Shown here: positions 15,934 to 24,671 of the stretch, piece by piece
How the letters are laid out: each line of letters starts with the position of its first letter
Position numbering within the stretch: position 1 is the stretch's first letter
Assembly (NCBI RefSeq): GCF_002257705.1
Contig: NZ_LSLK01000081.1
Coordinates: 93,094 to 157,093, forward strand
Length of the DNA stretch: 64,000 bases
Reading direction: 5' to 3'
From: Sporomusa silvacetica DSM 10669
GTDB taxonomy: Bacteria; Bacillota; Negativicutes; Sporomusales; Sporomusaceae
Made by a program: the position numbers and the translations under genes
Notes under the pieces: generated by a model
Seen by the model: the letters and a program-made list of their open reading frames with translations, nothing else
Told to the model about the DNA's origin: nothing
Database searches by the model: none

Positions 15934-17103
15934 TTATTTATACGATTTCTCATAGATTGCGATGCAATCTTCCTTGGTCAGCCGTATACGGTCACAGGCA
16001 AATAGTCCGCCCATCGGCCCCATCGCATTATCAGCCATTTTCGGAAATTCAGCTGGCGTAATTCCATAGTCGCTCATCTTTAAATCGGCTACGCCGCAAT
16101 CCTGTAAGAGTTTTCCCAGCACCGTGATGAAATCCATTGGCTCCTTGGCATCCTCCATGCCCATGGCTTTAGCTATGCGTATAAAGCGTTCATCACATAC
16201 ATGATGCTCAATGATATTCGTAAAATAGGCGCGGCTGAGCATGATGAGGCCTGCGCCATGCGGCAGATTTTCATGATAAGCCGATAATGCATGTTCCAGA
16301 GAATGCTGACTGGAAGTTGTGCCGACACACATGACCGTGCCGGACAGAATATTCCCAAAAGCCACATGTTCTCTGGCTTCCATATCACTGCCGTCTTTGA
16401 CCGCGCGAGCCAAATAGCATCCGACATGTTCAATCGCTGTGATGGCATACATATCGCTCATGAGGTTGGCAAATTGGGAAACATAGCCTTCCAAGCTATG
16501 GCTTAGCGCATCAAAACCCTGATATGCCGTAAGCATCGGCGGCACGCTCTTCATCAGTTCTATATCCTCAATGCAAAGCTTCGGGAAAAGCGCCGGCGTC
16601 TTGATGCCGACCTTCTCGTTCGTTGCCGGATTGGTAATCACACAACCGGCATCCGCCTCGGAACCTGTTCCTGCTGTTGTGCTAATGGCGACAATCGGCA
16701 ACGGCTCAGTACCAATTGTTTTTTTCTTGCCGGTGCCGCTGGCGACATAATCCCACAGATCACCGTTATTTACCGCCATAATAGCGATTGCCTTGGCTGC
16801 GTCAATGCAGCTGCCGCCGCCAAGAGCAACCACGAAATCACAGCTATTTGCCTTAGCAAAAGCAGCGCCTTCCAGCACCTGATCCTTCACCGGATTCGGC
16901 TGCACTTTATCAAACACAACCGATTCCACGCCAGCCAGGCGGAGTTGTTCTTCCGCTCGCGCCAAATAGCCATTAGCTCTTGTTGACTTGCCATTAGAAA
17001 TTACGATCAATGCCTTTTTACCCGGCAGTTCCTGTTTGTGAAGCTCGCTCAGCATTCCTGCACCAAATAAAATTTTCGTAGGTACATACATAGTGAAACT
17101 CAT
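15934..17103 (-). CDS. Iron-containing alcohol dehydrogenase
   Basis: The 389-residue group III dehydrogenase has ALGGGSCIDAAKAIAIMA for the nucleotide and STTAGTGSEADAGCVITN. Metal ligands lie in QGFDALSHSLEGYVS and HSLEHALSAYHENLPHGAG. The C-terminus is MGGLFACDRIRLTKEDCIAI. It would interconvert aldehydes and alcohols. It is only distantly similar to the copy at 6263; a decayed relative of this branch survives as a 3' tail at 38041. ATG is preceded by AAGGAGATG and lies 14 bases after the hydrolase gene. Confidence 0.93.
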   Translation of the reverse strand: MSFTMYVPTKILFGAGMLSELHKQELPGKKALIVISNGKSTRANGYLARAEEQLRLAGVESVVFDKVQPNPVKDQVLEGAAFAKANSCDFVVALGGGSCIDAAKAIAIMAVNNGDLWDYVASGTGKKKTIGTEPLPIVAISTTAGTGSEADAGCVITNPATNEKVGIKTPALFPKLCIEDIELMKSVPPMLTAYQGFDALSHSLEGYVSQFANLMSDMYAITAIEHVGCYLARAVKDGSDMEAREHVAFGNILSGTVMCVGTTSSQHSLEHALSAYHENLPHGAGLIMLSRAYFTNIIEHHVCDERFIRIAKAMGMEDAKEPMDFITVLGKLLQDCGVADLKMSDYGITPAEFPKMADNAMGPMGGLFACDRIRLTKEDCIAIYEKSYK

Positions 17104-17117
17104 AGTTAAACATCTCC

Positions 17118-18179
17118 TTACTCAGACATATATTTTTCCCAAAATTCAATAGCATACTGTACCCAGCCCTCAGCATCTGTCCCAATACCGAGCCCAAAAC
17201 CATGACCCGCGCTCTTATATTTACGGTACTCAACTTCTATTCCGCCGCTTCTCATGGCTGCCATACGCCTTTCAACGGTTGACACATTGACAATACTATC
17301 ATTCGCGCTCACCGTGATGAAGGTCGGCGGGTCATTTCTGGAAAAGTCCGAATGGCCGGTATATGCCATGACTACAGTACGCGGGCGTGGAAGATCATCC
17401 CCTCCATAACCGGCAGCGCCAGTAGAACCTAGCCGAGCTGCCATCCTTGCGCCTGCTGAACTGCCCCATAAAGAGTAATCATTTGTGCTAACGCCTAACC
17501 TATCTGCATTCTTGAAAATATAAGATAAAGCTGCTGCTAAATCTTCGCAGGCCGTACGTTCCCCGCCCACGCGGTATTGCAAGACGAAAGCATTATATCC
17601 TTTCTTACTCAGTTCGATCGCATACGGATATCCTTCATGAACGGAACCGACATAGGAAAATCCGCCACCGGGGCATATAATGGCAAACGGCGCTCCCGGT
17701 TTTCCGCGAAAGAAGAAAAGGCCAGTAGAATTTTTGGTGGGCTCCACCTTCTTCTGCTGCTCGGTGTAAAAGTCGTAGAATATGGTTTCACCAGCGCCCA
17801 CTTTGTCAATCATATAATTGATTGTGCCCAAAACTGCGTTAGGGTCTACATAACCGTGATAAGGCAAAAGCGAAGCCACACGGTTTAGCTGCATACTCTT
17901 GTCATATATCCCCCGGTCGAGCGGCAGTATAAACTGGCCAAAGCCTTTAAATGCAGGGTGGTTTACAACATCTTGGACAGTATCAATGGTTTTTAAATGG
18001 GTATAAATTCCCATCACGTTTCCTTCTTTATTTAAAATTTCATTACCAGACGAATTTGCCACATCTTTCGTACTGTTAGGCGTAGCACGGATAACATTCT
18101 CTTGCCCCTCACAGCCTGTAATAACTAGCATCAAGACCAACAATTGTACAATAATGACGATTAGCTTAGTCTTTATCAT
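17118..18179 (-). CDS. Alpha/beta hydrolase lipoprotein (BD-FAE-like esterase)
   Basis: The 353-residue protein has a lipoprotein signal with lipobox VITGC (Cys about residue 23). A linker and an extra N-terminal domain (about 55-130) precede an alpha/beta hydrolase domain: oxyanion motif CPGGGFSYVG, nucleophile GSSAGAR (GxSxG), acid near ANDSIVN and histidine in AGHGFGLG. It resembles carbohydrate acetyl esterase/BD-FAE-type hydrolases. It is exported and membrane-tethered, so the ester substrate is outside the cytoplasm. It is second in the operon, between the MFS and Fe-ADH genes. Confidence 0.85.
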   Translation of the reverse strand: MIKTKLIVIIVQLLVLMLVITGCEGQENVIRATPNSTKDVANSSGNEILNKEGNVMGIYTHLKTIDTVQDVVNHPAFKGFGQFILPLDRGIYDKSMQLNRVASLLPYHGYVDPNAVLGTINYMIDKVGAGETIFYDFYTEQQKKVEPTKNSTGLFFFRGKPGAPFAIICPGGGFSYVGSVHEGYPYAIELSKKGYNAFVLQYRVGGERTACEDLAAALSYIFKNADRLGVSTNDYSLWGSSAGARMAARLGSTGAAGYGGDDLPRPRTVVMAYTGHSDFSRNDPPTFITVSANDSIVNVSTVERRMAAMRSGGIEVEYRKYKSAGHGFGLGIGTDAEGWVQYAIEFWEKYMSE

Positions 18180-18250
18180 CGATAAGCACCTCTGACATAG
18201 TGATCGCAGTCAGTATATACTCTTTTATCGCTTCCGAGAAAGGTCCTACT

Positions 18251-19414
18251 TCACCGCGCGATTAATAACGAGCGGACTAAGCCAAAAGAGAAGGCTGCTA
18301 TGCAGGCCGCGACTGCAACAGAGGCTGCACCGATCCAACTAACTATCATGACCGACGAACCTCCCACGGCAAGTCCCCCAATGCCAGCGCCAGCGGCAAA
18401 ACCAAGCTGTACGAAAGAACTGTTCAGACTTAGCATAATACCGGAGGCTTCCGGAGCTAGTGAGACTATGTTAAAACTTTGGGTCAGCCCGAACGTCCAC
18501 GCTGAAGTGGCCCAGAGCATAATCAATATAACGGAAAGGACTGACGAACCAGATGTGATTGACAACAACGCGAGAGCGAGCGCTTGAACAATCATACTGC
18601 CAACGAGAGTACGAGTGATGCCAATCCTATCTGCTAAAAAACCTCCAAGCTTAGAGCCCACCAAGCTTGCGATTCCCAAAGAGAAAAGAATACTGCTCAT
18701 TTCCTGTTCACTCATCAGCCTAATAGAAGCTAGCAAGGGTACGATATACGTATTGACCACTGAGTAGCCTATAAACACGAAGAACGTGATACCAAGAGCA
18801 ATGGCTACATTCGGCTTCTTTAATTGGGCAACCTGCATGCTAAGGGGCTTAGGAGGCTCACCTGCCGTGGACAAAATTGTCCATGCAACGCCTAGCATGC
18901 CTAGTAGGGCGAAGAGGCCAATGCCCCAAAAGATTGTCTGCCAATCATATGCCGCAGCGATAACGCGTCCGATAGGGACGCCGAAGACAAGTGACGCGCT
19001 AAAGCCCATTGATATGTTTGACATCGCTTTACCCTGATTTCCGGCAGAAGCCAGATTCGCAGTAATCGAATAGGCGGTAACGATAAAGACACCTGTTCCA
19101 ACTCCGAGTATGGCGCGAGAGGCCATAAGGAAACCGAAACCTTGAAAGACAAGCATTGTGAGAATACCAAGTAATAAGATAGCCAGTGCCAATAGTAGTT
19201 GCCTGCCTTGGTTCATCTTTGTTGTAGCTACCATAACAAGGGGCGTACCAATTGCGCTGGCGAGCGCGAATACGGTAATAAGCTGTCCAGCAGACGATAC
19301 TGATACACCGACAGAAGCTGCGACTTTATCGAGAATGCCGACGATAACGAATTGTGACGTACCGACCAAGAAACTGATAATGGCCAGCATGTAAATTTTC
19401 CAGGTATTATTCAT
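18251..19414 (-). CDS. MFS efflux transporter (AraJ/arabinose-efflux type)
   Basis: The 387-residue, 12-helix major facilitator of the DHA1 drug:H+ antiporter group begins MNNTWKIYMLAIISFLVGTS. The A-motif-like loop between helices 2 and 3 is TPLVMVATTKMNQGRQ, and GFLADRIGI is its C-half counterpart. It probably exports the compound, or its product, that induces the operon. It leads the six-gene operon ending at 13591 and is divergent from the araC gene at 19627, with which it shares the intergenic operator (19529-19558). Confidence 0.88.
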   Translation of the reverse strand: MNNTWKIYMLAIISFLVGTSQFVIVGILDKVAASVGVSVSSAGQLITVFALASAIGTPLVMVATTKMNQGRQLLLALAILLLGILTMLVFQGFGFLMASRAILGVGTGVFIVTAYSITANLASAGNQGKAMSNISMGFSASLVFGVPIGRVIAAAYDWQTIFWGIGLFALLGMLGVAWTILSTAGEPPKPLSMQVAQLKKPNVAIALGITFFVFIGYSVVNTYIVPLLASIRLMSEQEMSSILFSLGIASLVGSKLGGFLADRIGITRTLVGSMIVQALALALLSITSGSSVLSVILIMLWATSAWTFGLTQSFNIVSLAPEASGIMLSLNSSFVQLGFAAGAGIGGLAVGGSSVMIVSWIGAASVAVAACIAAFSFGLVRSLLIAR

Positions 19415-19485
19415 AGTGTTCTATCAAGTCCTATCTAAAATTAGTTACCTATAATCATAGCAAAGATATAAAATACGCTCTAACA

Positions 19486-19558
19486 TCCTTATTATGCAAT
19501 AAATTAACCCACAAACGTTATCTCATTCATATCAAATTATTGCCTAATCATCTCACAG
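19486..19558 (-). promoter_or_regulatory. AraC-type operator and promoter of the MFS-led operon (site 1)
   Basis: Read on the minus strand, the box GTGAGATGATTAGGCAATAA is followed after about 20 bases by GAGATAACG and then by TTGCATAATAAGGATG as the -10 region. The whole 73-base layout aligns without gaps to the site upstream of 27016 and within one base to those at 23156 and 25829. Confidence 0.75.
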
Positions 19559-19626
19559 CCCTTACGTAATATACGAGCATGCATTATACTGGTAGTAATT
19601 AGGGATGAAAAACCTGGAGGAGCTTT

Positions 19627-20544
19627 ATGTCTGATCAACTACACAAACAACACAGTGAGCTTGCCAAACTAATTGAGCGTTATTCCGGCCGGGACGGAGT
19701 TCATGCGACTTCTATTCCGTCTTTATTCTTTATGCGTCAGTCTACTGCTGCTGGACCTGCTTACGGAGTTTTTAAACCTTCGCTATGTATTGTCGTTCAG
19801 GGTGTAAAGGATGTGTGGCTGGCACACGAGCGCTTTAGGTACAGTCCCACTGACTACCTTGTCGCCTCTGTCGACTTGCCGGTTATCGGTAAAGTCGTGG
19901 AATCATCCCCCACAATTCCATACTTGGCTATCAAATTAGAATTTACGCCGAAACAAATCATAGAGGTTTTAAATGATTTCGGGAATCGAGTTAAACCGAA
20001 AGAAAATGCTAAGCGGGCTATGTTTGTGAGCCAGATTGAGTTATCTATGTTGGATGCGGTGCTAAGGTTGGCCCGTTTGGCAGACAATCCTAAGGATATC
20101 CCAGTACTCGCTCCTCTTTTCGTAAAGGAAATTCTCTATAGAGTTCTGCAAGGGCCGTATGGAACTACGCTGGAGCAAATTGCAATAGAGGGTAGCTCTA
20201 CCTATCGAATTAAAGACGTTATCGAAAAAATTATGAATAACTATAGTCGGTCTTTTCGGATCGAGGAGCTTGCAAAAATAGCAAATATGAGTGTACCTTC
20301 ACTGCATAGGCACTTTAAAGAAGTAACCGCTATGAGCCCTATTCAGTTCCAAAAGCAACTGAGACTGCAGGAAGCACGACGCCTACTATTAGCTGAATCA
20401 ACAGATGCCGCGGATGTCGCGTTTCAGGTAGGTTATGAGAGTCCATCGCAGTTTAGCCGTGAATATTCTCGCATGTTTGGTCTTCCGCCTATAGAAGATA
20501 TAAAACGCACGAGGGCGCAACATGCCCAAAATATAAGCCCATAA
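19627..20544 (+). CDS. AraC family regulator, YqhC-like
   Basis: The 305-residue regulator carries an N-terminal AraC_N domain (about residues 20-180, VFKPSLCIVVQGVKDVWLAH, SVDLPVIGKVVESSP) and two C-terminal helix-turn-helix motifs (RIEELAKIANMSVPSLHRHF; DVAFQVGYESPSQFSREYSR). This is the domain layout of E. coli YqhC, which senses aldehydes and activates yqhD and dkgA. The gene starts after CTGGAGGAGC and is divergent from the MFS operon. It is about two-thirds identical by eye to the AraC gene at 25925, and a third, dead copy lies at 23203. It probably controls the four operons with the shared box. Confidence 0.93.
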   Translation: MSDQLHKQHSELAKLIERYSGRDGVHATSIPSLFFMRQSTAAGPAYGVFKPSLCIVVQGVKDVWLAHERFRYSPTDYLVASVDLPVIGKVVESSPTIPYLAIKLEFTPKQIIEVLNDFGNRVKPKENAKRAMFVSQIELSMLDAVLRLARLADNPKDIPVLAPLFVKEILYRVLQGPYGTTLEQIAIEGSSTYRIKDVIEKIMNNYSRSFRIEELAKIANMSVPSLHRHFKEVTAMSPIQFQKQLRLQEARRLLLAESTDAADVAFQVGYESPSQFSREYSRMFGLPPIEDIKRTRAQHAQNISP

Positions 20545-20589
20545 AATTAAGAGGGGGTGCCGTTTTTAACAGCACTCCCTCTTAATTTT
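20542..20589. terminator. Bidirectional terminator between araC and the aldo/keto reductase
   Basis: The long perfect stem AAAATTAAGAGGG / CCCTCTTAATTTT, with the GTGCC/GGCAC-like inner part interrupted by a T-rich loop, lies between convergent genes and has T runs on both strands. Confidence 0.8.
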
Positions 20590-20613
20590 GTTCGTCTTCT
20601 TTTCTGTAGTGTG

Positions 20614-21465
20614 TTAAATATCGAGTTTACGAGTGCCGAGCATTTTTACCATTTCCGGATCACGATGTGAAAAGAATAGGCTCTGATTCATATCTAGCGT
20701 AGCAATCAAATCCATATCCTGTTGACTTAATTCAAAGTCAAAAACATTGAAGTTCTCGATCATTCTTTCTTTACGTACAGATTTAGGGATGACAACAACT
20801 TCTCTTTGTGTCAACCACCGCAAAACCACCTGAGCAACAGATTTGTTATGCCTTTTCGCGACCGAAAGCAATGCCTCATTTTGGAATAAGTTGTTCTTTC
20901 CTTCTGCAAAAGGTGCCCAAGCTTCAATTTGAACGTTGTTCTCTTTCATTAGTTTGGCACTTTCGATTTGTTGGTTGAATGGATGTGTTTCAACCTGGTT
21001 TACTGCAGGGATTACTTCGTTGTGAACAATTAAGTCTACCAGGCGGTCCATTTGGAAGTTACTAACTCCAATAGCCCTGATTTTTCCCTCACGGTATAAC
21101 TCTTCCATAGCGCGCCAAGAGCCGTAAACATCGCCATATGGCTGATGAATTAAATATAAATCTAAATAGTCCAGTTGCAACCGGTCCAGAGATTTTGCAA
21201 ATGCTTTCTTGGTATTCTCATAACCAGTATCCTGAACCCAGAGCTTAGTGGTAATAAACAATTCTTCTCTCGATACGCCACTCCGTTTAATTGCTCTGCC
21301 GACTGCTTCTTCATTTTGATAAGAGGCAGCGGTATCAATCAGGCGATAGCCTACTGTGATCGCATCATAAACACATTGTTCGCATTCTTTCTGATCACTG
21401 ATTTGAAAAACGCCAAATCCGAGTATTGGCATCTCTACACCATTATTCAAAACTACTTTTTCCAT
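20614..21465 (-). CDS. Aldo/keto reductase of the DkgA/2,5-diketogluconate reductase branch
   Basis: The 283-residue protein begins MEKVVLNNGVEMPILGFGVF. The catalytic tetrad is in YRLIDTAASYQNEEAVGRAI (D, Y), FITTKLWV (K) and LYLIHQPYG (H); VVVIPKSVRKERMIENF is the NADP site. In E. coli the homologue dkgA is activated by YqhC and reduces methylglyoxal and furfural, which matches the AraC regulators here. It follows the DUF4405-flavodoxin fusion gene, with an MBL-hydrolase remnant between them. The start follows AAGGGGGA. A 3' remnant of the same branch is at 31041. Confidence 0.93.
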   Translation of the reverse strand: MEKVVLNNGVEMPILGFGVFQISDQKECEQCVYDAITVGYRLIDTAASYQNEEAVGRAIKRSGVSREELFITTKLWVQDTGYENTKKAFAKSLDRLQLDYLDLYLIHQPYGDVYGSWRAMEELYREGKIRAIGVSNFQMDRLVDLIVHNEVIPAVNQVETHPFNQQIESAKLMKENNVQIEAWAPFAEGKNNLFQNEALLSVAKRHNKSVAQVVLRWLTQREVVVIPKSVRKERMIENFNVFDFELSQQDMDLIATLDMNQSLFFSHRDPEMVKMLGTRKLDI

Positions 21466-21561
21466 GATAAATCCCCCTTAATTTCCATTAGCGCACAAGC
21501 ACTTCCAAGGTCTTCCTATGCTGATATTATTTCAAATTGTAAAGTCCTTATCCCCAATCGG

Positions 21562-21682
21562 CTAATTGACCCCTTCCCACCAGATTGCAGTACGCCATTC
21601 CCGGTTGCCAATTTCTATATGATCCCCGATCACTGGAGTTAGAAGCCTATAACTACTATTTTTGCTCGCTTCAGCGATGCAG
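21562..21682 (-). pseudogene. 3' remnant of an MBL-fold hydrolase (1)
   Basis: The minus-strand frame IAEASKNSSYRLLTPVIGDH... TAIWWEGVN ends at TAG (21562). It matches the C-terminus of the intact MBL hydrolase at 43710 (ITDASQNKNYKLLTPMIGEP). It overlaps, in another frame, the last codons of the DUF4405-flavodoxin gene, so a deletion has joined the two. Confidence 0.75.
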
Positions 21683-22762
21683 GTTTTTTAAGTGATTCGT
21701 CACATCGTCCCTGAACAACGGAATGTCGCTGCTGTATACGATCAGTGGTTCTGCCACCTTCCCATTTGCCAGCCCTCGCAACACTTCCACGCTATCACCT
21801 GCACCACCACCGCCATGAGTTACGACTGGTACAATGGTCTTCCCCTCGAAATTATATGCCTTCATGAAACTGGCCACCGGCCTGGGAAGTGTCCCCCACC
21901 ATAAAGGATAAACAAGTACAATCGTATCATACTGTACCAAATCCGGCAGCTTATGCTTCAGAACAGGAAAGCTTTGCTTCGCCAACTCATCCCCTGCAAT
22001 CTTAGTGGTTTCATTATAACTGCCAGGATACTTTTCCACTGTCTGAATAGATGCAATATCTCCGCCTATTGCATTCTGTATCATAAGAGCTAAAACCTGA
22101 GCATTTCCTAAAAGAACTTCATTATCCTTCAGCAAAGAAGCACCAGATACGGCATCCACTTGCTTAGGAAAATCCGTATTACCTACCCGGCTAAAATATA
22201 CAATCAGCACATTACCAGAGAAATTAACTTTTTCACCCTCAATGGTCTGTTGCAGATTTATACTTACCGGATGATACCAACGTTCTATATAGGGCAGGCC
22301 AAAGATGCCGCTAATCGTCAGCACAAGTGCTAATCCGGTCAAATAATAGAATTTCTTCCCCTGCATATACCTTCCCATATGCATGAGCACATGGAAAATC
22401 AATGCTGCCAAGGCAGCAATTGCAGCGCCAAGATGAAGAGCACGGACATTCCAGTCAGAAAGGAATTTCATATTAGGAAACAAATGTCTCGACATGGCGA
22501 CTCCACTAAATTCCAGCACCAAAACACTGATACCAAAAACGCCAATAACAACAATACCTGCTATCCTTTTTCGACTATACCTGCCTTGTCCAAGGTTCAT
22601 GTAATAGCCTTTGTTGAGTAGATTATGGATAATGAGCAGAACAAAAAAGACACAGCCCAATATTTCATGAATACGGCTCGCAGAGGCCATAATACCGACT
22701 TCATAGAAGAACAGCCCCAGCAATATCACATCGATAAATATTTTAATGGCATTTTCCCCCAT
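21671..22762 (-). CDS. DUF4405 membrane cytochrome fused to a flavodoxin domain
   Basis: The 363-residue protein has two parts. Residues about 1-160 are a DUF4405 four-helix membrane domain with heme-ligand-like histidines (ILGCVFFVLLIIHNLLNKGY; VRALHLGAAIAALAALIFHV; MHMGRYM). Residues about 185-363 are a flavodoxin domain (NVLIVYFSRVGNTDFPKQVD, VYPLWWGTLPRPVASFMKAY, THGGGGAGDSVEV). The linker after the last helix places the flavodoxin on one defined face of the membrane, probably outside, as for the lipoprotein flavodoxins. It physically links two families that are separate neighbours elsewhere in the window (29082/29654). It lies downstream of AraC-type site 2. Confidence 0.9.
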   Translation of the reverse strand: MGENAIKIFIDVILLGLFFYEVGIMASASRIHEILGCVFFVLLIIHNLLNKGYYMNLGQGRYSRKRIAGIVVIGVFGISVLVLEFSGVAMSRHLFPNMKFLSDWNVRALHLGAAIAALAALIFHVLMHMGRYMQGKKFYYLTGLALVLTISGIFGLPYIERWYHPVSINLQQTIEGEKVNFSGNVLIVYFSRVGNTDFPKQVDAVSGASLLKDNEVLLGNAQVLALMIQNAIGGDIASIQTVEKYPGSYNETTKIAGDELAKQSFPVLKHKLPDLVQYDTIVLVYPLWWGTLPRPVASFMKAYNFEGKTIVPVVTHGGGGAGDSVEVLRGLANGKVAEPLIVYSSDIPLFRDDVTNHLKNLHR

Positions 22763-22809
22763 ATCATCCTCCTGCTAAAATACTTTACCCGTAATAACTT
22801 CCCAACCGG

Positions 22810-22928
22810 CTAATTGACCCCTTCCCACCAGTTTGCAGTACGCTGTTCCCGGTTTCCAATCTCTATTTGAATATACCAACAGATACCAAAGCAATGCATA
22901 GTAACAATGCTAACAGGATCTTCTTCAT
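22810..22928 (-). pseudogene. Signal peptide joined to the 3' end of an MBL-fold hydrolase (remnant 2)
   Basis: A frame from ATG 22928 reads MKKILLALLLCIALVSVGIF and stops at 22863; it is a bare signal or membrane segment. Overlapping it in another frame is IQIEIGNREQRTANWWEGVN, ending at TAG 22810, nearly identical to MBL remnant 1. An internal deletion removed almost the whole gene. It occupies the leader of the DUF4405-flavodoxin operon. Confidence 0.65.
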
Positions 22929-23113
22929 CACTGCGTGTAATTCTCCTTACTATCTCATTGATTTCTCAGGCTATTAGCGTTGCTGGGGTAAGAACGTAAG
23001 AACCTGAAAGCTACCTATCAACTAAGGGCATTGCCGTTAATTCTCAACCTAACCCAAGCTTTTCCATTCTTTTGGGAACAGGAGTTGACACACAAGTAGA
23101 ACATGGCAAGTCA

Positions 23114-23185
23114 GCTATAGTATGCACCATATACAACTCTAGCAGTTTTCTAATAATATCAAATAACTGCCTAATTCTCTCAAAA
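23114..23185 (-). promoter_or_regulatory. AraC-type operator and promoter, site 2
   Basis: On the minus strand GAGAGAATTAGGCAGTTATT (box, about 23182-23163) is followed, at the same distance as in the other copies, by GGTGCATACTAT as the -10 region. It is divergent from a decayed araC gene, as sites 1 and 3 are from intact ones. Confidence 0.65.
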
Positions 23186-23202
23186 TTTATTATGTGCTTG
23201 CG

Positions 23203-23318
23203 CGAAATATTATTATGTACCTTCATGGATATGCTTTAAAGAAGTACCCGGCATTGCCCTGTTCAGAGATATTAAACGCATGAGAGCTAATTCAACCAAC
23301 AGATACTTGCATAAATAA
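23203..23318 (+). pseudogene. Remnant of a third AraC family regulator gene
   Basis: GCGAAATATTATTATGTACC and the following bases align with the second helix-turn-helix region of the intact araC genes. The frame FKEVPGIALFRDIKRMRANS then joins the middle of that domain (HFKEV) to its very end (PPREDIKR) and stops at 23318. Most of the gene is deleted and at least one frameshift is present. Confidence 0.7.
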
Positions 23319-23323
23319 CATTC

Positions 23324-23350
23324 GGAGGAGTGCAACATATGCACTCCTCC
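23324..23350. terminator. Strong palindrome, probable terminator of the hydrolase pair
   Basis: The perfect stem GGAGGAGTGCA / TGCACTCCTCC has a five-base loop and lies 54 bases past the stop at 23404. The T run on either side is weak. The arms resemble the terminators at 20542 and 26849. Confidence 0.55.
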
Positions 23351-23403
23351 AAATGACTAAAACTTTTCCGCAAAGCCATTTTCCATTATGCTGGAACATG
23401 CGA

Positions 23404-24561
23404 TCACAAATGTTTTCCATAGAACTCAGTCAATTTATCAACGGCCTGGTTCACGTATGTCGGCACCCAATATGTCTGAATATGAGTTGCTCCCTTGATC
23501 AGGAACAATTCCTTGTCATTTGTGCCAGTTGCTGCTGCAAAGGCCTGTTCGGTCATATAGAAGGTATCTGCATTGCTGCCGGCCATCATCAGTAACGGTT
23601 GGCCAATCAGATCCATATTATTGGCCGCATCAAATGTGAATAAGTCAAGATTGCTGCTCACCGTATAGCGGAACGTGGAATTCGGATGTGCGTGCGTCTT
23701 ACCATAGTACTCATAGCCTTCACGATACAAATCCGGCATTTTGGCAAGCTGTTCCTCACTCAGCTCCATATCCAGCATGTCCGGAGTATATTGTACTTCA
23801 CCGCCTGCAACTTCCTGAGCTCTGGCCGCCGAGGCTTGCTGCAAACGCTTTTGAATGGTAGCCGTCTGAGAGTCCAAGAAACCATTACGGCGGACAATGC
23901 CCGTATTGAACATGCTGAGCGTTGCCACCGCTTTAAAACGCTTGTCAGTTTGCGCTGCCTTCAGCGTGTAGCCGCCACCGCCGCAGATTCCCAAGATTCC
24001 CAGTCTCTCTGTGTTAACTCCTGGGTAAGAAGAAATGACATCTGCCATGCCATGAATGTCTTCAACCCGATAGGCTGGTTTATCAACATTGCGCGGATAC
24101 CCGCCGCTTGCCCCCTGAAAAGAGGCATCTGCCGCAATGGTGATATATCCTTTTTCGGCCATACGCTGTGCATAAAGACCCGCTACCTGTTCCTTGATTC
24201 CGCCATTAGGGTGCGCAATAACAAGTGCCGGATATTTTTTCTCGCTTGCCTCATCATAGCCTGCCGGCGTATACACATTGGCCGAAATCTTTATGCCATT
24301 CAAATCATACGTGATTGGATGAATATTTACCTGACCTGGGACATTCTGGGTAATTGCTCCTTGATAAACCAGACCAAACGGATTTTCATTTGGACTCTTG
24401 ATTGTGCTTGAGTCTACTTCCCGAAAAGATCTTTTTTCCATTGTCACTGCAAGATGACCTCCTTGTTGCACCTGCTGTGCACTGACATGCTGCCCGCCAT
24501 ACCCGATGACCATCAGCCCCAATGCTAGCATTGCTGTACTTACCTTTAATTTCAAATTCAA
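23404..24561 (-). CDS. Exported alpha/beta hydrolase with a cysteine nucleophile motif
   Basis: The 385-residue protein starts at TTG 24561 (AAGGA seven bases before) with a signal peptide cleaved near VSAQQ. The hydrolase domain has AHPNGGIKEQV near the oxyanion region, GICGGGG where most esterases have GxSxG (Cys in place of Ser, as in dienelactone-hydrolase-like and YcjY-like proteins), an acid around AGSNADTF and histidine in KGATHIQTYW. It probably cleaves an ester, lactone or similar compound outside the cytoplasm. It follows hydrolase 24672 and a small paralogue remnant in the operon under AraC site 3. Confidence 0.85.
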   Translation of the reverse strand: MNLKLKVSTAMLALGLMVIGYGGQHVSAQQVQQGGHLAVTMEKRSFREVDSSTIKSPNENPFGLVYQGAITQNVPGQVNIHPITYDLNGIKISANVYTPAGYDEASEKKYPALVIAHPNGGIKEQVAGLYAQRMAEKGYITIAADASFQGASGGYPRNVDKPAYRVEDIHGMADVISSYPGVNTERLGILGICGGGGYTLKAAQTDKRFKAVATLSMFNTGIVRRNGFLDSQTATIQKRLQQASAARAQEVAGGEVQYTPDMLDMELSEEQLAKMPDLYREGYEYYGKTHAHPNSTFRYTVSSNLDLFTFDAANNMDLIGQPLLMMAGSNADTFYMTEQAFAAATGTNDKELFLIKGATHIQTYWVPTYVNQAVDKLTEFYGKHL

Positions 24562-24600
24562 AAAAATTCCTTCTTTCTTCTTTTGTTGTTACTTATCCAA

Positions 24601-24657
24601 TCATATGTCATACATCCAAGCTGACATATGATTGGCAATCTGGACATTGTTTAAATC
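24601..24657 (-). pseudogene. 3' remnant of an alpha/beta hydrolase paralogue
   Basis: The frame DLNNVQIANHMSAWMYDI ends in TGA at 24601. It repeats the C-terminus of the gene just upstream (DLNNVQIANLMEKWMKDK); the 24-base DNA match (24633-24656 against 24718-24741) is nearly exact. It records a tandem duplication followed by a deletion. Confidence 0.75.
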
Positions 24658-24671
24658 CTAGCATTTTGCGT

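Noticed and set aside
23044..23226. Minus-strand frame of 60 codons
   Set aside because: It spans AraC-type operator site 2 and its promoter and resembles no protein; it is a chance frame.
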